Origin: an uncultured Oscillospiraceae bacterium
Lineage (GTDB): Bacteria; Bacillota; Clostridia; Oscillospirales; Oscillospiraceae
DNA length: 56,829 nucleotides
NCBI GenBank assembly: GCA_944386835.1
Contig: CALXCQ010000097.1
Location: 1 to 56,829, forward strand
Direction: 5' to 3'
Both the position numbers and the translations under genes were made by a program. The notes under the pieces are model-generated. The model saw only the letters and a list, made by a program, of their open reading frames with translations. It did no database searches and was not told the DNA's origin. Positions 8,641 through 16,759 of this stretch are shown here, piece after piece (positions within the stretch are counted from its first letter, which is position 1; each line of letters begins with the position of its first letter).

Positions 8641-9570
8641 CTACTTCGTGTATTTCGCTTTGATGCGCGGATCAATATAGGCATAGAGCACGTCAACCGC
8701 CAGGATTACAACCAGAAAGGTCACCGACAAAAACAGCGTTGCCCCCATAACAGAAGGCACATTTTTGTTCCGAATTGCTTCTACGACATAAGAACCAACG
8801 CCTGGGATGACGAATACCGTCTCGGTAATAACGGAGCCGCCCAGCAAGGCACGGAAGTTATTGCCGATATTGGTGACAACCGGAAGAAGTGCATTTTTAA
8901 AGGCATGTTTCCAAATAACCCGCTTTTCCAACGCACCTTTGGCCTTTGCTGTTCTGACATAGTCGGAACGAATGGTCTCCAGCATGGTAGAACGGGTCAA
9001 ACGCATTAACGGTGCCGCATTACAAAGCGAAATAGCTATAACTGGCAGTATGTAGCCACGCCAGGTTTTAACACCGTTAATCGGGAACCAGGGGTTATTC
9101 ATTGCTATTAGTAGCAGTAACATCATGCCTATCCAGAAACTGGGCATGGATGAGAAGAACATGGAAACCACCGTACTGGCATAGTCAATGAAAGAATATT
9201 GCTTGACTGCCGATAGGATACCGATGGAAATACCCAAAATTGCCGTAACAATCATCGAGCAAAATGCCAGAGTCAATGTACGGGGGAACCGGGAAAGAAT
9301 CTCACCGATAACCGGCTGTCTGGAAGTATATGAATCGCCGAAATCCAATTGGACAACGCCCTTGAGAAACTCAAAAAAACGGACATGATAGGGCCGGTCA
9401 AACCCCAATTCATGGTTAATCTGATCGACAACTTCCTTTTGAGGGTTGGCACCCGCTAAGATTTCACCAGGACTGCCTGGTGTAAAGTACAGGATGGTAA
9501 AAACAAGCAGCGATACGCCGATAATGATGGGAATCATCAGCAGAATACGCTTTCCAATAAATTTCCACAT
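8641..9570 (-). CDS. Peptide ABC transporter permease, DppB/OppB type
   Basis: A 309-residue membrane protein starting MWKFIGKRILLMIPIIIGVS, the standard OppB/DppB opening helix. The EAA-type loop (YVRTAKAKGALEKRVIWKHA) is present, and the length is typical. It forms the translocation channel with the next gene product. A hairpin between this gene and the upstream binding-protein gene probably lowers its expression relative to the binding protein, a common arrangement in such operons. Confidence 0.95.
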   Translation of the reverse strand: MWKFIGKRILLMIPIIIGVSLLVFTILYFTPGSPGEILAGANPQKEVVDQINHELGFDRPYHVRFFEFLKGVVQLDFGDSYTSRQPVIGEILSRFPRTLTLAFCSMIVTAILGISIGILSAVKQYSFIDYASTVVSMFFSSMPSFWIGMMLLLLIAMNNPWFPINGVKTWRGYILPVIAISLCNAAPLMRLTRSTMLETIRSDYVRTAKAKGALEKRVIWKHAFKNALLPVVTNIGNNFRALLGGSVITETVFVIPGVGSYVVEAIRNKNVPSVMGATLFLSVTFLVVILAVDVLYAYIDPRIKAKYTK

Positions 9571-9611
9571 GACGCGTTAACTCCTTCCATGTAGTCTGGC
9601 TCTTTATGAAA

Positions 9612-9643
9612 AGAAGGGCGGCAAATTGATTTGCCGCCCTTCT
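9612..9643 (-). terminator. Intercistronic hairpin between the binding-protein and permease genes
   Basis: Positions 9612-9625 pair perfectly with 9630-9643 (14 bp, 4-nt loop). On the minus strand it is followed by TTTTCAT. It is likely a partial terminator or a 3'-end stabiliser that gives more binding protein than permease. Confidence 0.7.
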
Positions 9644-9705
9644 GAATTCAAGCAAAAATTCCTAAACAGTAAACGCTCGGACGGGCTTATACTGTTTCCC
9701 GGAAA

Positions 9706-11349
9706 TTACTCCCAATAGAATTCGTTCCAGTGAACGACGGAATTGGTGGGATACGTGCCAGAGACATGCAGTCCCTTAGCAGCATACATCATTTGGGGCT
9801 GCTGATACATCCAGACAACGGGGCACTCATCGGTGATAATCGTCCAGATCTGATCGAACAGTTCCTGACGCTTATCCGGATCCATTTCAACAGCAGCCTG
9901 TTCCTGCAGCTCCCAGAGTTCGGGGTTCTCATAGCCGGTCCGGTTCAGTGCGCCGGTGTCAGGATCGCCGAAGTACCAGTCATACATGGTGGTGTCGGGC
10001 ATGACATTGTTAAACACGATGCCAACAGAGTAGTTACCGGAGTCGATGGTATCCCAGACAGAGCTGGACTCGACTACGTTAATCTCTACTGTCAGGCCCA
10101 GTTCTGCCCAACATTGCTGCAGAACTTCCATGCAGCCCTTTCTCTGCTCAGTGATGACTGCATTGATAACAGGGAAGCCTTCACCGTTGGGGTATCCAGC
10201 CTCGGCCAGGAGCTCTTTTGCTTTCTCCAGATCATATGTATAGTTGACAATGGAATCGGCAGTAGAGAAACCTGTTGTCTTTTCGGTGATGTAAGCGCAG
10301 CTAATGGGAACGCCCTTGCCTTCTGTCTGGGTCTCAATGAGCCAGTCATAGTCAACTGCATAGTTCAGAGCCTTACGAACACGAACATCCTGGAATTCTG
10401 GTAGACGGCAGTTAAGCAGAACCGAACCGCATTGCATAAAGTCGGTATAGATAACGTTAACATCGTCGCTGGCTTCCAAAGTAGCAATGCTGGACTGGGG
10501 AATAGTAACCTGAGTGGAAACAAAGTCAATGTCGCCAGCTTCCATAGCCAGAGCTCTTGCGTTGTTGTCGGTAACGATCTTGCCATGCCAGTACTTGATG
10601 GCAGGAGCGCCAGCCCAGTAGTTTTCATTTGCTTCCAGCTCCAGTGCAACGCCGTCTTCATAGGAGACAAACTTGTAGGGGCCGGTGCCGTCTACATGCA
10701 TCAGGTATTCAGCCTCAGTGTGGCCTTCAGCAATGTATTCGTCATGGTAGCTTCTGTTGTGAATTACCAGCTCTTTGGAAACGATGGTTGCAAAGGGGGT
10801 ATAGGGCTGGGTCAGATGCAGAGCAACGCGGCGGTCATCCAAGGCTTCTGCGCCTGCACAGTATTTGCCGAAAGTAGCAGCCAGTGGAGCTGCAGCCTTA
10901 CCACGCTCAACGGAGTAGACAACGTCATCCGGGGTCAGAGGGTCACCGCTGTGGAAGGTAACGCCTTCACGCAGAGTGTAAATATAGGTCATACCGTCGT
11001 CGGAGATTTCATAGCTCTCAGCCAAAGCCGGAACAACGTCCCAGTTTTCATCAAAATCAGTCAGGCTGTCCATCAAAGCCTTAGCTACGATATGGTTGAT
11101 AGCCAGAGTGGTCTGCATGGAGTCCAAGGTAGTAATAGAAGAGCTCAGGGAGACGTTGATGTGATCCCGCTTATTGCCTTCACTACTATCACTCTCAGTG
11201 CTTTCTTCTTCCTTACTGTCTGTGTTCGTTGTGTCTGTGGTGTTGGTGTTGTTGGTGTCGGTGGTGTCGGTGGTGTCAGTACTGGCACAACCAGCAAACA
11301 AACCTACCATCAGAACCGCAACAAGCAACAGTGCTAACAGTTTTTTCAT
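9706..11349 (-). CDS. Peptide ABC transporter substrate-binding lipoprotein, DppA/OppA type
   Basis: A 547-residue extracellular solute-binding protein of family 5. It opens with a lipoprotein signal (MKKLLALLLVAVLMVGLFAG, then Cys21 in a GCAS lipobox), followed by a Thr/Asp/Asn repeat linker and an acidic Ser/Glu stretch of about 35 residues that holds the domain off the membrane. The family-5 motif TLREGVTFHSGDPLTPDDVVYSVERG is present. It captures substrate outside the cell and delivers it to the two permeases. Its own promoter (11422-11450) lies upstream. The ribosome-binding site is GAGGAGG. The residues that decide ligand choice cannot be read by eye. Confidence 0.95.
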   Translation of the reverse strand: MKKLLALLLVAVLMVGLFAGCASTDTTDTTDTNNTNTTDTTNTDSKEEESTESDSSEGNKRDHINVSLSSSITTLDSMQTTLAINHIVAKALMDSLTDFDENWDVVPALAESYEISDDGMTYIYTLREGVTFHSGDPLTPDDVVYSVERGKAAAPLAATFGKYCAGAEALDDRRVALHLTQPYTPFATIVSKELVIHNRSYHDEYIAEGHTEAEYLMHVDGTGPYKFVSYEDGVALELEANENYWAGAPAIKYWHGKIVTDNNARALAMEAGDIDFVSTQVTIPQSSIATLEASDDVNVIYTDFMQCGSVLLNCRLPEFQDVRVRKALNYAVDYDWLIETQTEGKGVPISCAYITEKTTGFSTADSIVNYTYDLEKAKELLAEAGYPNGEGFPVINAVITEQRKGCMEVLQQCWAELGLTVEINVVESSSVWDTIDSGNYSVGIVFNNVMPDTTMYDWYFGDPDTGALNRTGYENPELWELQEQAAVEMDPDKRQELFDQIWTIITDECPVVWMYQQPQMMYAAKGLHVSGTYPTNSVVHWNEFYWE

Positions 11350-11421
11350 GTTTACCTCCTCAAAATCCTCTCAATTTTTGCCAACCAGCCATAAAATTAT
11401 GACTGATAAAGCACTACACAT

Positions 11422-11450
11422 AGTATAAAAAATAGTGCGAATTTTCGCAA
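11422..11450 (-). promoter_or_regulatory. Promoter of the peptide importer operon, with inverted repeat at -35
   Basis: On the minus strand TTGCGA (11450-11445) and TATACT (11427-11422) are separated by exactly 17 bp, about 73 bp before the binding-protein ATG. A perfect short inverted repeat TGCGAA-TT-TTCGCA (plus-strand reading, 11436-11449) overlaps the -35 box and is a plausible operator. One of the two local PucR proteins would be the natural ligand-responsive regulator, but that is inference. Confidence 0.65.
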
Positions 11451-11665
11451 TGGAAGTATGCACACAAGTAGTGCAGATGATGAGATAGTTGTACACTTCG
11501 CACCGCTTTGTCGAGTTTAAACCTTTATTTTTGTTTAATTTGACTATGGTTTTCATAGCTAATTTCTATGTTTCAAGCCATATTAGCTATATTCCAGTGC
11601 AGAATCATAAAAATAAATAATTGAGATTCGCTGAATTTATCGTTTATACGCCATTGCCTTTGCCT

Positions 11666-12037
11666 CTACAACAACTGGATCTCCACATCGGAGGCTCCAT
11701 GGTTATCCAGGTGTGTACGAATTTTGGCGCAAACCTCTTCCGCCGTTTGCCCCTCGGACAGATCTACTGTTAGATTACAATAGGCCTCAGCCGGAATGAT
11801 CGTCATGTCTCCTTCGCCGGTGTAGCCGATTTTCATCTCCGTAACATTGAGGCTCTTCTTACCATTGGAACAAAGGCCCTCTACCAGAATTTCTTCTTTT
11901 TCATTTTTCATTGTACCTAATGCCCAGACCAGATGCCAGGCTGCACTGGGCAGGATGGCTGCCTCTGCTGAGTGTTCATTACAGGCAAGAATTTTCAGGC
12001 CCATTCTCAATTTTGCAACTCGTTCGCAATTTGCCAT
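11666..12037 (-). CDS. Free-standing M20 lid/dimerisation-domain protein, distal copy
   Basis: A 123-residue protein, ATG preceded by GGAGG. It reads as the lid (dimerisation) domain of an M20 peptidase with nothing else attached: the lid motif NEHSAEAAILPSAAW (His22 to Trp34), then VWALGTMK, then the GYTGEG...IIPAEAY strand corresponding to the conserved lid core, and the terminal AKIRTHLDNHG helix. None of the metal ligands of the M20 catalytic domain is present. By hand count about 77 of 123 positions match the neighbouring 124-residue copy. Cys4, 56, 87 and 103 are conserved in both copies and absent from the equivalent region of the local full-length M20 enzyme. A long helical insertion usual in the lid of this subfamily is missing. 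Its function is unknown; it may pair with an M20 catalytic partner. Confidence 0.8.
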   Translation of the reverse strand: MANCERVAKLRMGLKILACNEHSAEAAILPSAAWHLVWALGTMKNEKEEILVEGLCSNGKKSLNVTEMKIGYTGEGDMTIIPAEAYCNLTVDLSEGQTAEEVCAKIRTHLDNHGASDVEIQLL

Positions 12038-12176
12038 TTCCCTTCCTCCTGAATTATTTCTATTTTAAGTAATTGTAAGTATGCTGCCAAAGTACAGTAT
12101 TGTAAATTCTTAATTTCACACTCTATCTCTGACAGCCCAATGGAATGAAACTGTTCACGTTTTGGCAGTAAACAAG

Positions 12177-12221
12177 CTGCGTGTGGCCCTGCCTTTCAAA
12201 GCAGGGTCACACGCAGTTTTT
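12177..12221 (-). terminator. 16-bp hairpin between the two lid-domain genes
   Basis: Positions 12177-12192 pair with 12201-12216 with a single mismatch. The clean T-tract (12217-12221) is on the plus strand. In the minus direction the tail is CTTGTTTACTG, so it is at best a partial terminator for the M20/lid transcript. Confidence 0.5.
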
Positions 12222-12227
12222 ACATTC

Positions 12228-12602
12228 TTAGCAAACCTTCACTTCTACGTCGGTAAAGCCATTCTTATCCAAATGCGTACGCACTTTGGCGCAAACATCT
12301 TCTGCGCTCAAACCTTCTTTGGGATAAACGTCCACGCGGCAATATGCAGAAGCCGGTACAATCGTCTTGCTGCCCTCACCACTGTAACCAATATCCAAGC
12401 CTACAATATTGAGCGCCTTTTTGCCATTTTCGCACAGACCTTCAATGGTAACTTCTTCTTTTTCATTCTTCATTGTCCCCAAAGCCCAGACAACACGCCA
12501 AGCCGCACTGGGAATAATCGCTGCACTGGCAGAGTGAACATCACTGCTTAAAATGTGCAAGCCCATCTCTAAATGGACTACCTTTTCACAACAATTCGCC
12601 AT
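12228..12602 (-). CDS. Free-standing M20 lid/dimerisation-domain protein, proximal copy
   Basis: A 124-residue protein starting 18 bp after the stop of the full-length M20 gene, with AAGGAGG before its ATG, so it is probably cotranscribed. Residues 21-35 (DVHSASAAIIPSAAW) reproduce the DxHS...PxxAW signature of M20 lid domains with exactly the usual 12-residue His-to-Trp spacing. Residues 72-87 (GYSGEGSKTIVPASAY) match the lid core strand and residues 104-115 the closing helix. No catalytic-domain residues are present. In dimeric M20 enzymes a histidine from this lid position reaches into the partner's active site. Whether this protein does so in trans is a hypothesis. It could also be a peptide-binding or scaffold protein. 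Both start MANC and keep four cysteines in register. Confidence 0.82.
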   Translation of the reverse strand: MANCCEKVVHLEMGLHILSSDVHSASAAIIPSAAWRVVWALGTMKNEKEEVTIEGLCENGKKALNIVGLDIGYSGEGSKTIVPASAYCRVDVYPKEGLSAEDVCAKVRTHLDKNGFTDVEVKVC

Positions 12603-12620
12603 TCCAATTGCCTCCTTTTA

Positions 12621-13955
12621 TCAGTTTTCCAAAGTTGCAAAGTCCTGGAAGACCAAAACGCTGAGTTTGGCGCCTTTGATAAAATGGTCTAAATCCAGAG
12701 ATTCATTGGGCGCATGAGCACGGCTAGCCTCATCCATGCAGCCATAGTGAACAATGGGAATACCTGTGGCTTTTACGACTCTTGCCATACCGCAAGAACC
12801 GGGAACCATCAGATGAACGGCCGGTGCCATACCATATACATCTTCTACATTTTTAATAACAGCCTTGGCCAGGAGGGAATCTGGTTTGCCCCGGTAAGCC
12901 AGAGTAGAATGTCCCTCAATGATCTCAAGATCTTCAAAACCATGCGCATTCAAATGATCCCGCAGCTGCTTCATCAGCTGGTCAGGCTCCTGATTGGGGA
13001 CAGTCCGAATGTCCATCTTTACTGTTGCTGACTTAGGCATGCCAGTGGCCTCGTCAATTTCGTCAAAGAACAGGCCCTGAATGTTCATGGAAGGCTCCAG
13101 ATACAGCTTTTCCTTCAATGCCAAGCCAGTCAGGTTCCGGACAAAGTGGTCGATACCGTTCATCTTCTTGGTACCTTCTTCATCGTAATCATTGTTAACA
13201 ATGAAGCTACGCTCGTACTCACTGACAGGAGCAATCAAGTCTTCAAAATTATCAATGGTGATATAGTCATCCGAATTCTTCATGGAATTCAGCGCCCAAA
13301 TCAGACGCCATACAGGGCTTGCACCATCCTTGGCATGGTTGCACTTGATTTCAAAGGTAGTAACGCCCTTGACACCCATGTGAACAATCAGAGGACCATT
13401 TACAACCTTGCTGCCGCCTTCCCATACGATACCATCGGATTGGATCTTGTCCGGGTTGTCCCGAATGAAGTCCATCAGATGGGGAGAACCAATTTCTTCT
13501 TCTCCTTCTGCCAAAAACTTAATGTTAATCGGTAATTTACCCAGAACCTTCTGATAAGCATCTACCGCAATATATCGAGAAAGCAAGCTTCCCTTATTGT
13601 CACTGGAACCACGTGCAACTAAGCGGCCATCGACAATGGTCGGTTCAAAAGGAGGGGTATTCCATAATTCATAGGGTTCAGGCGGAACAACATCATAGTG
13701 ATTATACAAGGTCAGCGTGCGTTTTGCACCATTGTCAATCATACCGTAAACAAAGGGATTGCCTTCTGTCTCTATGAGAGTTCCGTTGCCGCCAAGTTCT
13801 GTAACTGTATCGCGAACCAATTCGGCCATTTCCCGCATGCCCCAATTTTGTGCAGAAACACTGGGCTGGGCACAGAACTTTTTTAACAGTTCAATGTATT
13901 CATCTTTGTGCTCATCAATATAGGCCCATACCTTTTTTGCATCTTCGTTTACCAT
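12621..13955 (-). CDS. M20-family metallopeptidase (dipeptidase/deacylase type)
   Basis: 444 residues with the complete M20 zinc site: His86 and Asp88 in NHYDVVPP, Asp119 in GSSDNKG, the EGEEEIGS motif near 150-157 carrying the catalytic and metal-binding glutamates, Asp174 in SDG, and a late His in AHAPNESL. It is cytoplasmic (no signal) and would hydrolyse dipeptides or N-acyl amino acids. The lid domain (about 193-345) is unusual: where relatives have HS(x)6PxxAW it reads NHAKDGASPVW, three residues shorter and without the HS pair. It is immediately followed by two genes encoding only lid domains that do have the motif. Start: AAGGAGG before ATG. It is the first gene of the minus-strand peptide locus. 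The exact substrate cannot be inferred. Confidence 0.93.
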   Translation of the reverse strand: MVNEDAKKVWAYIDEHKDEYIELLKKFCAQPSVSAQNWGMREMAELVRDTVTELGGNGTLIETEGNPFVYGMIDNGAKRTLTLYNHYDVVPPEPYELWNTPPFEPTIVDGRLVARGSSDNKGSLLSRYIAVDAYQKVLGKLPINIKFLAEGEEEIGSPHLMDFIRDNPDKIQSDGIVWEGGSKVVNGPLIVHMGVKGVTTFEIKCNHAKDGASPVWRLIWALNSMKNSDDYITIDNFEDLIAPVSEYERSFIVNNDYDEEGTKKMNGIDHFVRNLTGLALKEKLYLEPSMNIQGLFFDEIDEATGMPKSATVKMDIRTVPNQEPDQLMKQLRDHLNAHGFEDLEIIEGHSTLAYRGKPDSLLAKAVIKNVEDVYGMAPAVHLMVPGSCGMARVVKATGIPIVHYGCMDEASRAHAPNESLDLDHFIKGAKLSVLVFQDFATLEN

Positions 13956-14542
13956 TAAATTTCCTCCTTTTTATTAGGTGGGACCCTCCCGGCCCCATGC
14001 CTCCGGAATTCTCCACCCAAAATATTCGATTCTATTTTACTATTGAAAGTTAGAAATTTCTAGAAACAAAGGCACAATGGTTTCGGCAAGAATGAGACAA
14101 TATGTACAATCGAGAACCGTCATATTGAAAATTTTACCGTTAAAAAGTAGAGCAATGCAGAACAATTTTTCCATATGATGTCAGGAGAACCATATAATTC
14201 TAAGTATCTGCGCATCCCTGACAGCATTCTCAAGTCTGTTTGCACAATTTCCTCCTCTTTTTTAGGGCTGCTTTCCCTTCCCTTACGGAATCCGCCCTCT
14301 TGAAAAATTATGACTCCCGCGTGTCGTACTGTTTGCCTGAAAGGACGACGGAAAAGCCTGTCCCATTTCTATAAAAATCCGACAAAAGGCCTGATATCTC
14401 TACATAAGGAAACCTTTCTACTTTCAAACAGGAATTCTCTATTCCGCAATACTTTAAGTATGACACCTTTCCTTGTACGCAAACTACACAGGGTGCTGCA
14501 CCTATTTCTTGTATCGAAATAACGGTCTCTCTTCAAAAATTC
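13956..14542. other. Intergenic stretch between divergent loci
   Basis: It separates the M20 gene (minus) from the MarR/ABC-exporter operon (plus). It must hold the M20 promoter, but I find no pair of boxes good enough to call. Short open frames on both strands lack ribosome-binding sites and recognisable sequence. Confidence 0.4.
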
Positions 14543-14598
14543 GTTAGGTACCTTGTAATTTGGTCATTGAGGGAGTAAACTCTATATTGTTAGGTACC
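14543..14598 (+). promoter_or_regulatory. MarR/ABC-exporter promoter flanked by two identical operators
   Basis: TTGGTC (14560-14565) and TATATT (14583-14588) are spaced by 17 bp. The identical decamer gttaggtacc occurs at 14543-14552, just upstream of the -35, and at 14589-14598, just downstream of the -10. Each has the palindromic core GGTACC. The placement fits autorepression by the MarR protein encoded 30 bp downstream, relieved by a drug-like ligand. Confidence 0.7.
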
Positions 14599-14627
14599 GA
14601 AATAATAGAAGAGGAGTACAATCAGCA

Positions 14628-15053
14628 ATGAGCAATGATAATTTGACACTTTTGCGCCTTCTTCACCAATGCGCACATAGTTTAAGCGCTTCTGAGAAAT
14701 ACAGAGGACAAGGTCGTCTTTTAAATCTTCTGCGAGAACATGGAACGCTGACCCAAAAAGAATTGACGTCTCTGTCTGCCCGCCGCCCAGCAACCCTCAG
14801 TGAGCAGTTGGAAAAAATGGAGTCGGCCGGATATTTGGTCCGAGAAAAGAACGCGCTGGACCGGAGAAATATTGATGTGAAGCTAACACCATTAGGGAAC
14901 CAGGCTGCCCTAGAAGCAAGCGCTGATCGTCAGCGGCGAGCTCAGGTATTTGACTGCCTCAGCACCCGGGAAAAAGACACCCTGACACAGATTTTAGAAA
15001 AGCTTTGGGCCTTCTGCCAGACCTATGAAGTACCGGGGGACACGCAAGTATGA
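14628..15053 (+). CDS. MarR-family transcriptional regulator of the ABC exporter
   Basis: 141 residues with a winged helix-turn-helix: LTQKELTSLSARRPATLSEQLEKMESAGYLVREK followed by the wing DRRNIDVKLTPLG, near residues 43-95. MarR dimers usually repress an adjacent efflux system and let go when a toxic compound binds. Its last four bases overlap the start of the first ABC exporter gene (ATGA), so the three genes form one operon. Two repeated GGTACC-centred sites flank the promoter. The ribosome-binding site GAGGAG is somewhat far (about 12 bases) from the chosen ATG. Confidence 0.9.
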   Translation: MSNDNLTLLRLLHQCAHSLSASEKYRGQGRLLNLLREHGTLTQKELTSLSARRPATLSEQLEKMESAGYLVREKNALDRRNIDVKLTPLGNQAALEASADRQRRAQVFDCLSTREKDTLTQILEKLWAFCQTYEVPGDTQV

Positions 15054-16759
15054 AATTGATTCTCCATTACATTCGGCGGCATCTGAATCTTTTTCTGACT
15101 GCCATTACATTTCTCACAATTGAGGCAATTGCCGATTTATTACAGCCTGCTATTATGGAACGAATTGTAGATAAAGGGGTAAAAGAGGCCAACATCAGCC
15201 AAATATTAACCTATGGCGGTGTTATGATTTGTATTGCAGCTATTGGCGCATTTGGCGCTATCATGCGAAATATTTATGCCAGCCGCACATCGCAAACTGT
15301 CAGCCGGGAATTGCGCTCGGATCTATATAAGAAAGTCCAAACACTTTCTTTGGAAAACATTGATCACCTGCAACCGGCTGCAATTATTACACGGATAACC
15401 AACGATGTTACTCAAATTCAAGACTTTGTCAATGGGTGTATGCGTATTATGGCCAAAGCCCCTATTACCTGTATTGGGGCAATGGTTCTCCTCGCACTCC
15501 AGACACCTTGGCAAATCCCCGTGATGACAGCAATCTTGCTGATTGCTGCGGTTCTGATTTTTGCCAATATCCGTTTAGGATATCCTCGCTTTGGATTTAT
15601 GCAGCAAAAACTGGACCGGCTCAATAAAGTCAGCCGCGAATTTCTTTCCTCCATCCGGGTGGTAAAAGCCTTCCAGGCGGAAGACATTGAGATGGAAAAA
15701 TTTAAGGAAGCCTCTCAGGGGCTAGCAACTGCCACCACTTCCGCCATGCAGATTATGGCAGTATTCTCTCCCCTGATTAACCTGACTGTGAATTTGGGAA
15801 TCGTGCTACTTCTTTGGCTTTCCAGAAATCAAAATTCCCAAATTGGCCACTTAATGGCGTCAGTCAATTATATGACACAAATTCTCTTTTCTCTGGGCAT
15901 GGTATCCAACATTTTAAATACGGCAGCCCGCGCAACCGCTTCCTCACAACGCTTAAACGAAATTTTGCAAGAAATACCTTCCCAAATTATGGTTCAAAAT
16001 GAAATCTCCACTGTACGGGAAGGTGACATCCGCTTTGAAAATGTTTCTTTCACTTATTCAGGAGCCAGTCAGGAAACTTTGCACCATATTACATTTCAAG
16101 CAGCCCCTGGCACCACAATCGGAATTATCGGTCCCACAGGATCTGGAAAAAGTACCCTCGTCAATTTAATTCCCCGGTTCTATGATGCTACCTATGGCAC
16201 AATCCAGGTAGACGGTATCGACGTCAAACAAATATCTCCCAAAGATTTACGAACGGCTGTTGCGATAGTTCCCCAAAAAGCGCTTCTCTTTTCCGGCACT
16301 ATTCTGGAAAATCTCCGTTGGGGATCACAAGATGCCAGTCAGGCTGAGATTGAAGCTTCGGCACGTATCGCCTGCGCACACGATTTCATTCTTGACACTC
16401 CAAAAGGGTATCACACTGTCTTAGGGCAGGGTGGCGTCAATCTCTCCGGTGGTCAAAAACAGCGTCTGGCATTGGCCAGAGCCTTAGTGCGGCATCCTAA
16501 AATATTAATTTTGGATGACTGTACCAGTGCCCTGGATGCAGCAACGGAGTCAAAGGTACTGTCTGGTTTGCGCGCTATGAACGGTATTACCGTGTTTTTA
16601 ATCAGCCAAAGAATTTCTGCTGTCAGACAGGCAGATAAAATTTTGTGCCTGGAAAATGGGAAGATTCAAGGATTTGGAACTCATGCGGAACTCATGTCCA
16701 GGTGTTCTACTTATCAGGCCATCTATGCTTCTCAAATTGGAGGTGACGACAATGGCTAA
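15050..16759 (+). CDS. ABC exporter half-transporter, degenerate-site subunit
   Basis: 569 residues: an N-terminal six-helix exporter domain (about 1-310) and a C-terminal ATPase with Walker A GPTGSGKSTLV, signature LSGGQKQR and Walker B ILILDDCTSALD. The residue after the Walker B Asp is Asp instead of the catalytic Glu. That is the mark of the degenerate ATP site in heterodimeric multidrug exporters such as BmrC/BmrD or TM287/288. Its partner is the next gene, whose start lies inside this gene's last eight bases. It is likely a plasma-membrane efflux pump for hydrophobic toxins or antibiotics, induced through the MarR protein. Confidence 0.93.
   Translation: MKLILHYIRRHLNLFLTAITFLTIEAIADLLQPAIMERIVDKGVKEANISQILTYGGVMICIAAIGAFGAIMRNIYASRTSQTVSRELRSDLYKKVQTLSLENIDHLQPAAIITRITNDVTQIQDFVNGCMRIMAKAPITCIGAMVLLALQTPWQIPVMTAILLIAAVLIFANIRLGYPRFGFMQQKLDRLNKVSREFLSSIRVVKAFQAEDIEMEKFKEASQGLATATTSAMQIMAVFSPLINLTVNLGIVLLLWLSRNQNSQIGHLMASVNYMTQILFSLGMVSNILNTAARATASSQRLNEILQEIPSQIMVQNEISTVREGDIRFENVSFTYSGASQETLHHITFQAAPGTTIGIIGPTGSGKSTLVNLIPRFYDATYGTIQVDGIDVKQISPKDLRTAVAIVPQKALLFSGTILENLRWGSQDASQAEIEASARIACAHDFILDTPKGYHTVLGQGGVNLSGGQKQRLALARALVRHPKILILDDCTSALDAATESKVLSGLRAMNGITVFLISQRISAVRQADKILCLENGKIQGFGTHAELMSRCSTYQAIYASQIGGDDNG

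Noticed and set aside
8362..9009. A 215-codon plus-strand frame across the two permease genes
   Set aside because: Antisense to well-supported permease genes with correct family motifs; no site for initiation.
10432..11337. A 301-codon plus-strand frame antisense to the peptide-binding protein gene
   Set aside because: It is the mirror of a clear lipoprotein gene; its Gly/Val-rich translation mirrors the Thr/Asp repeat linker and it has no ribosome-binding site.
11666..12602. Reading the two lid-only genes as pseudogene fragments of M20 peptidases
   Set aside because: Both have strong ribosome-binding sites, matching starts (MANC) and ends, high mutual similarity along their full length and conserved cysteines, which points to selected intact proteins.
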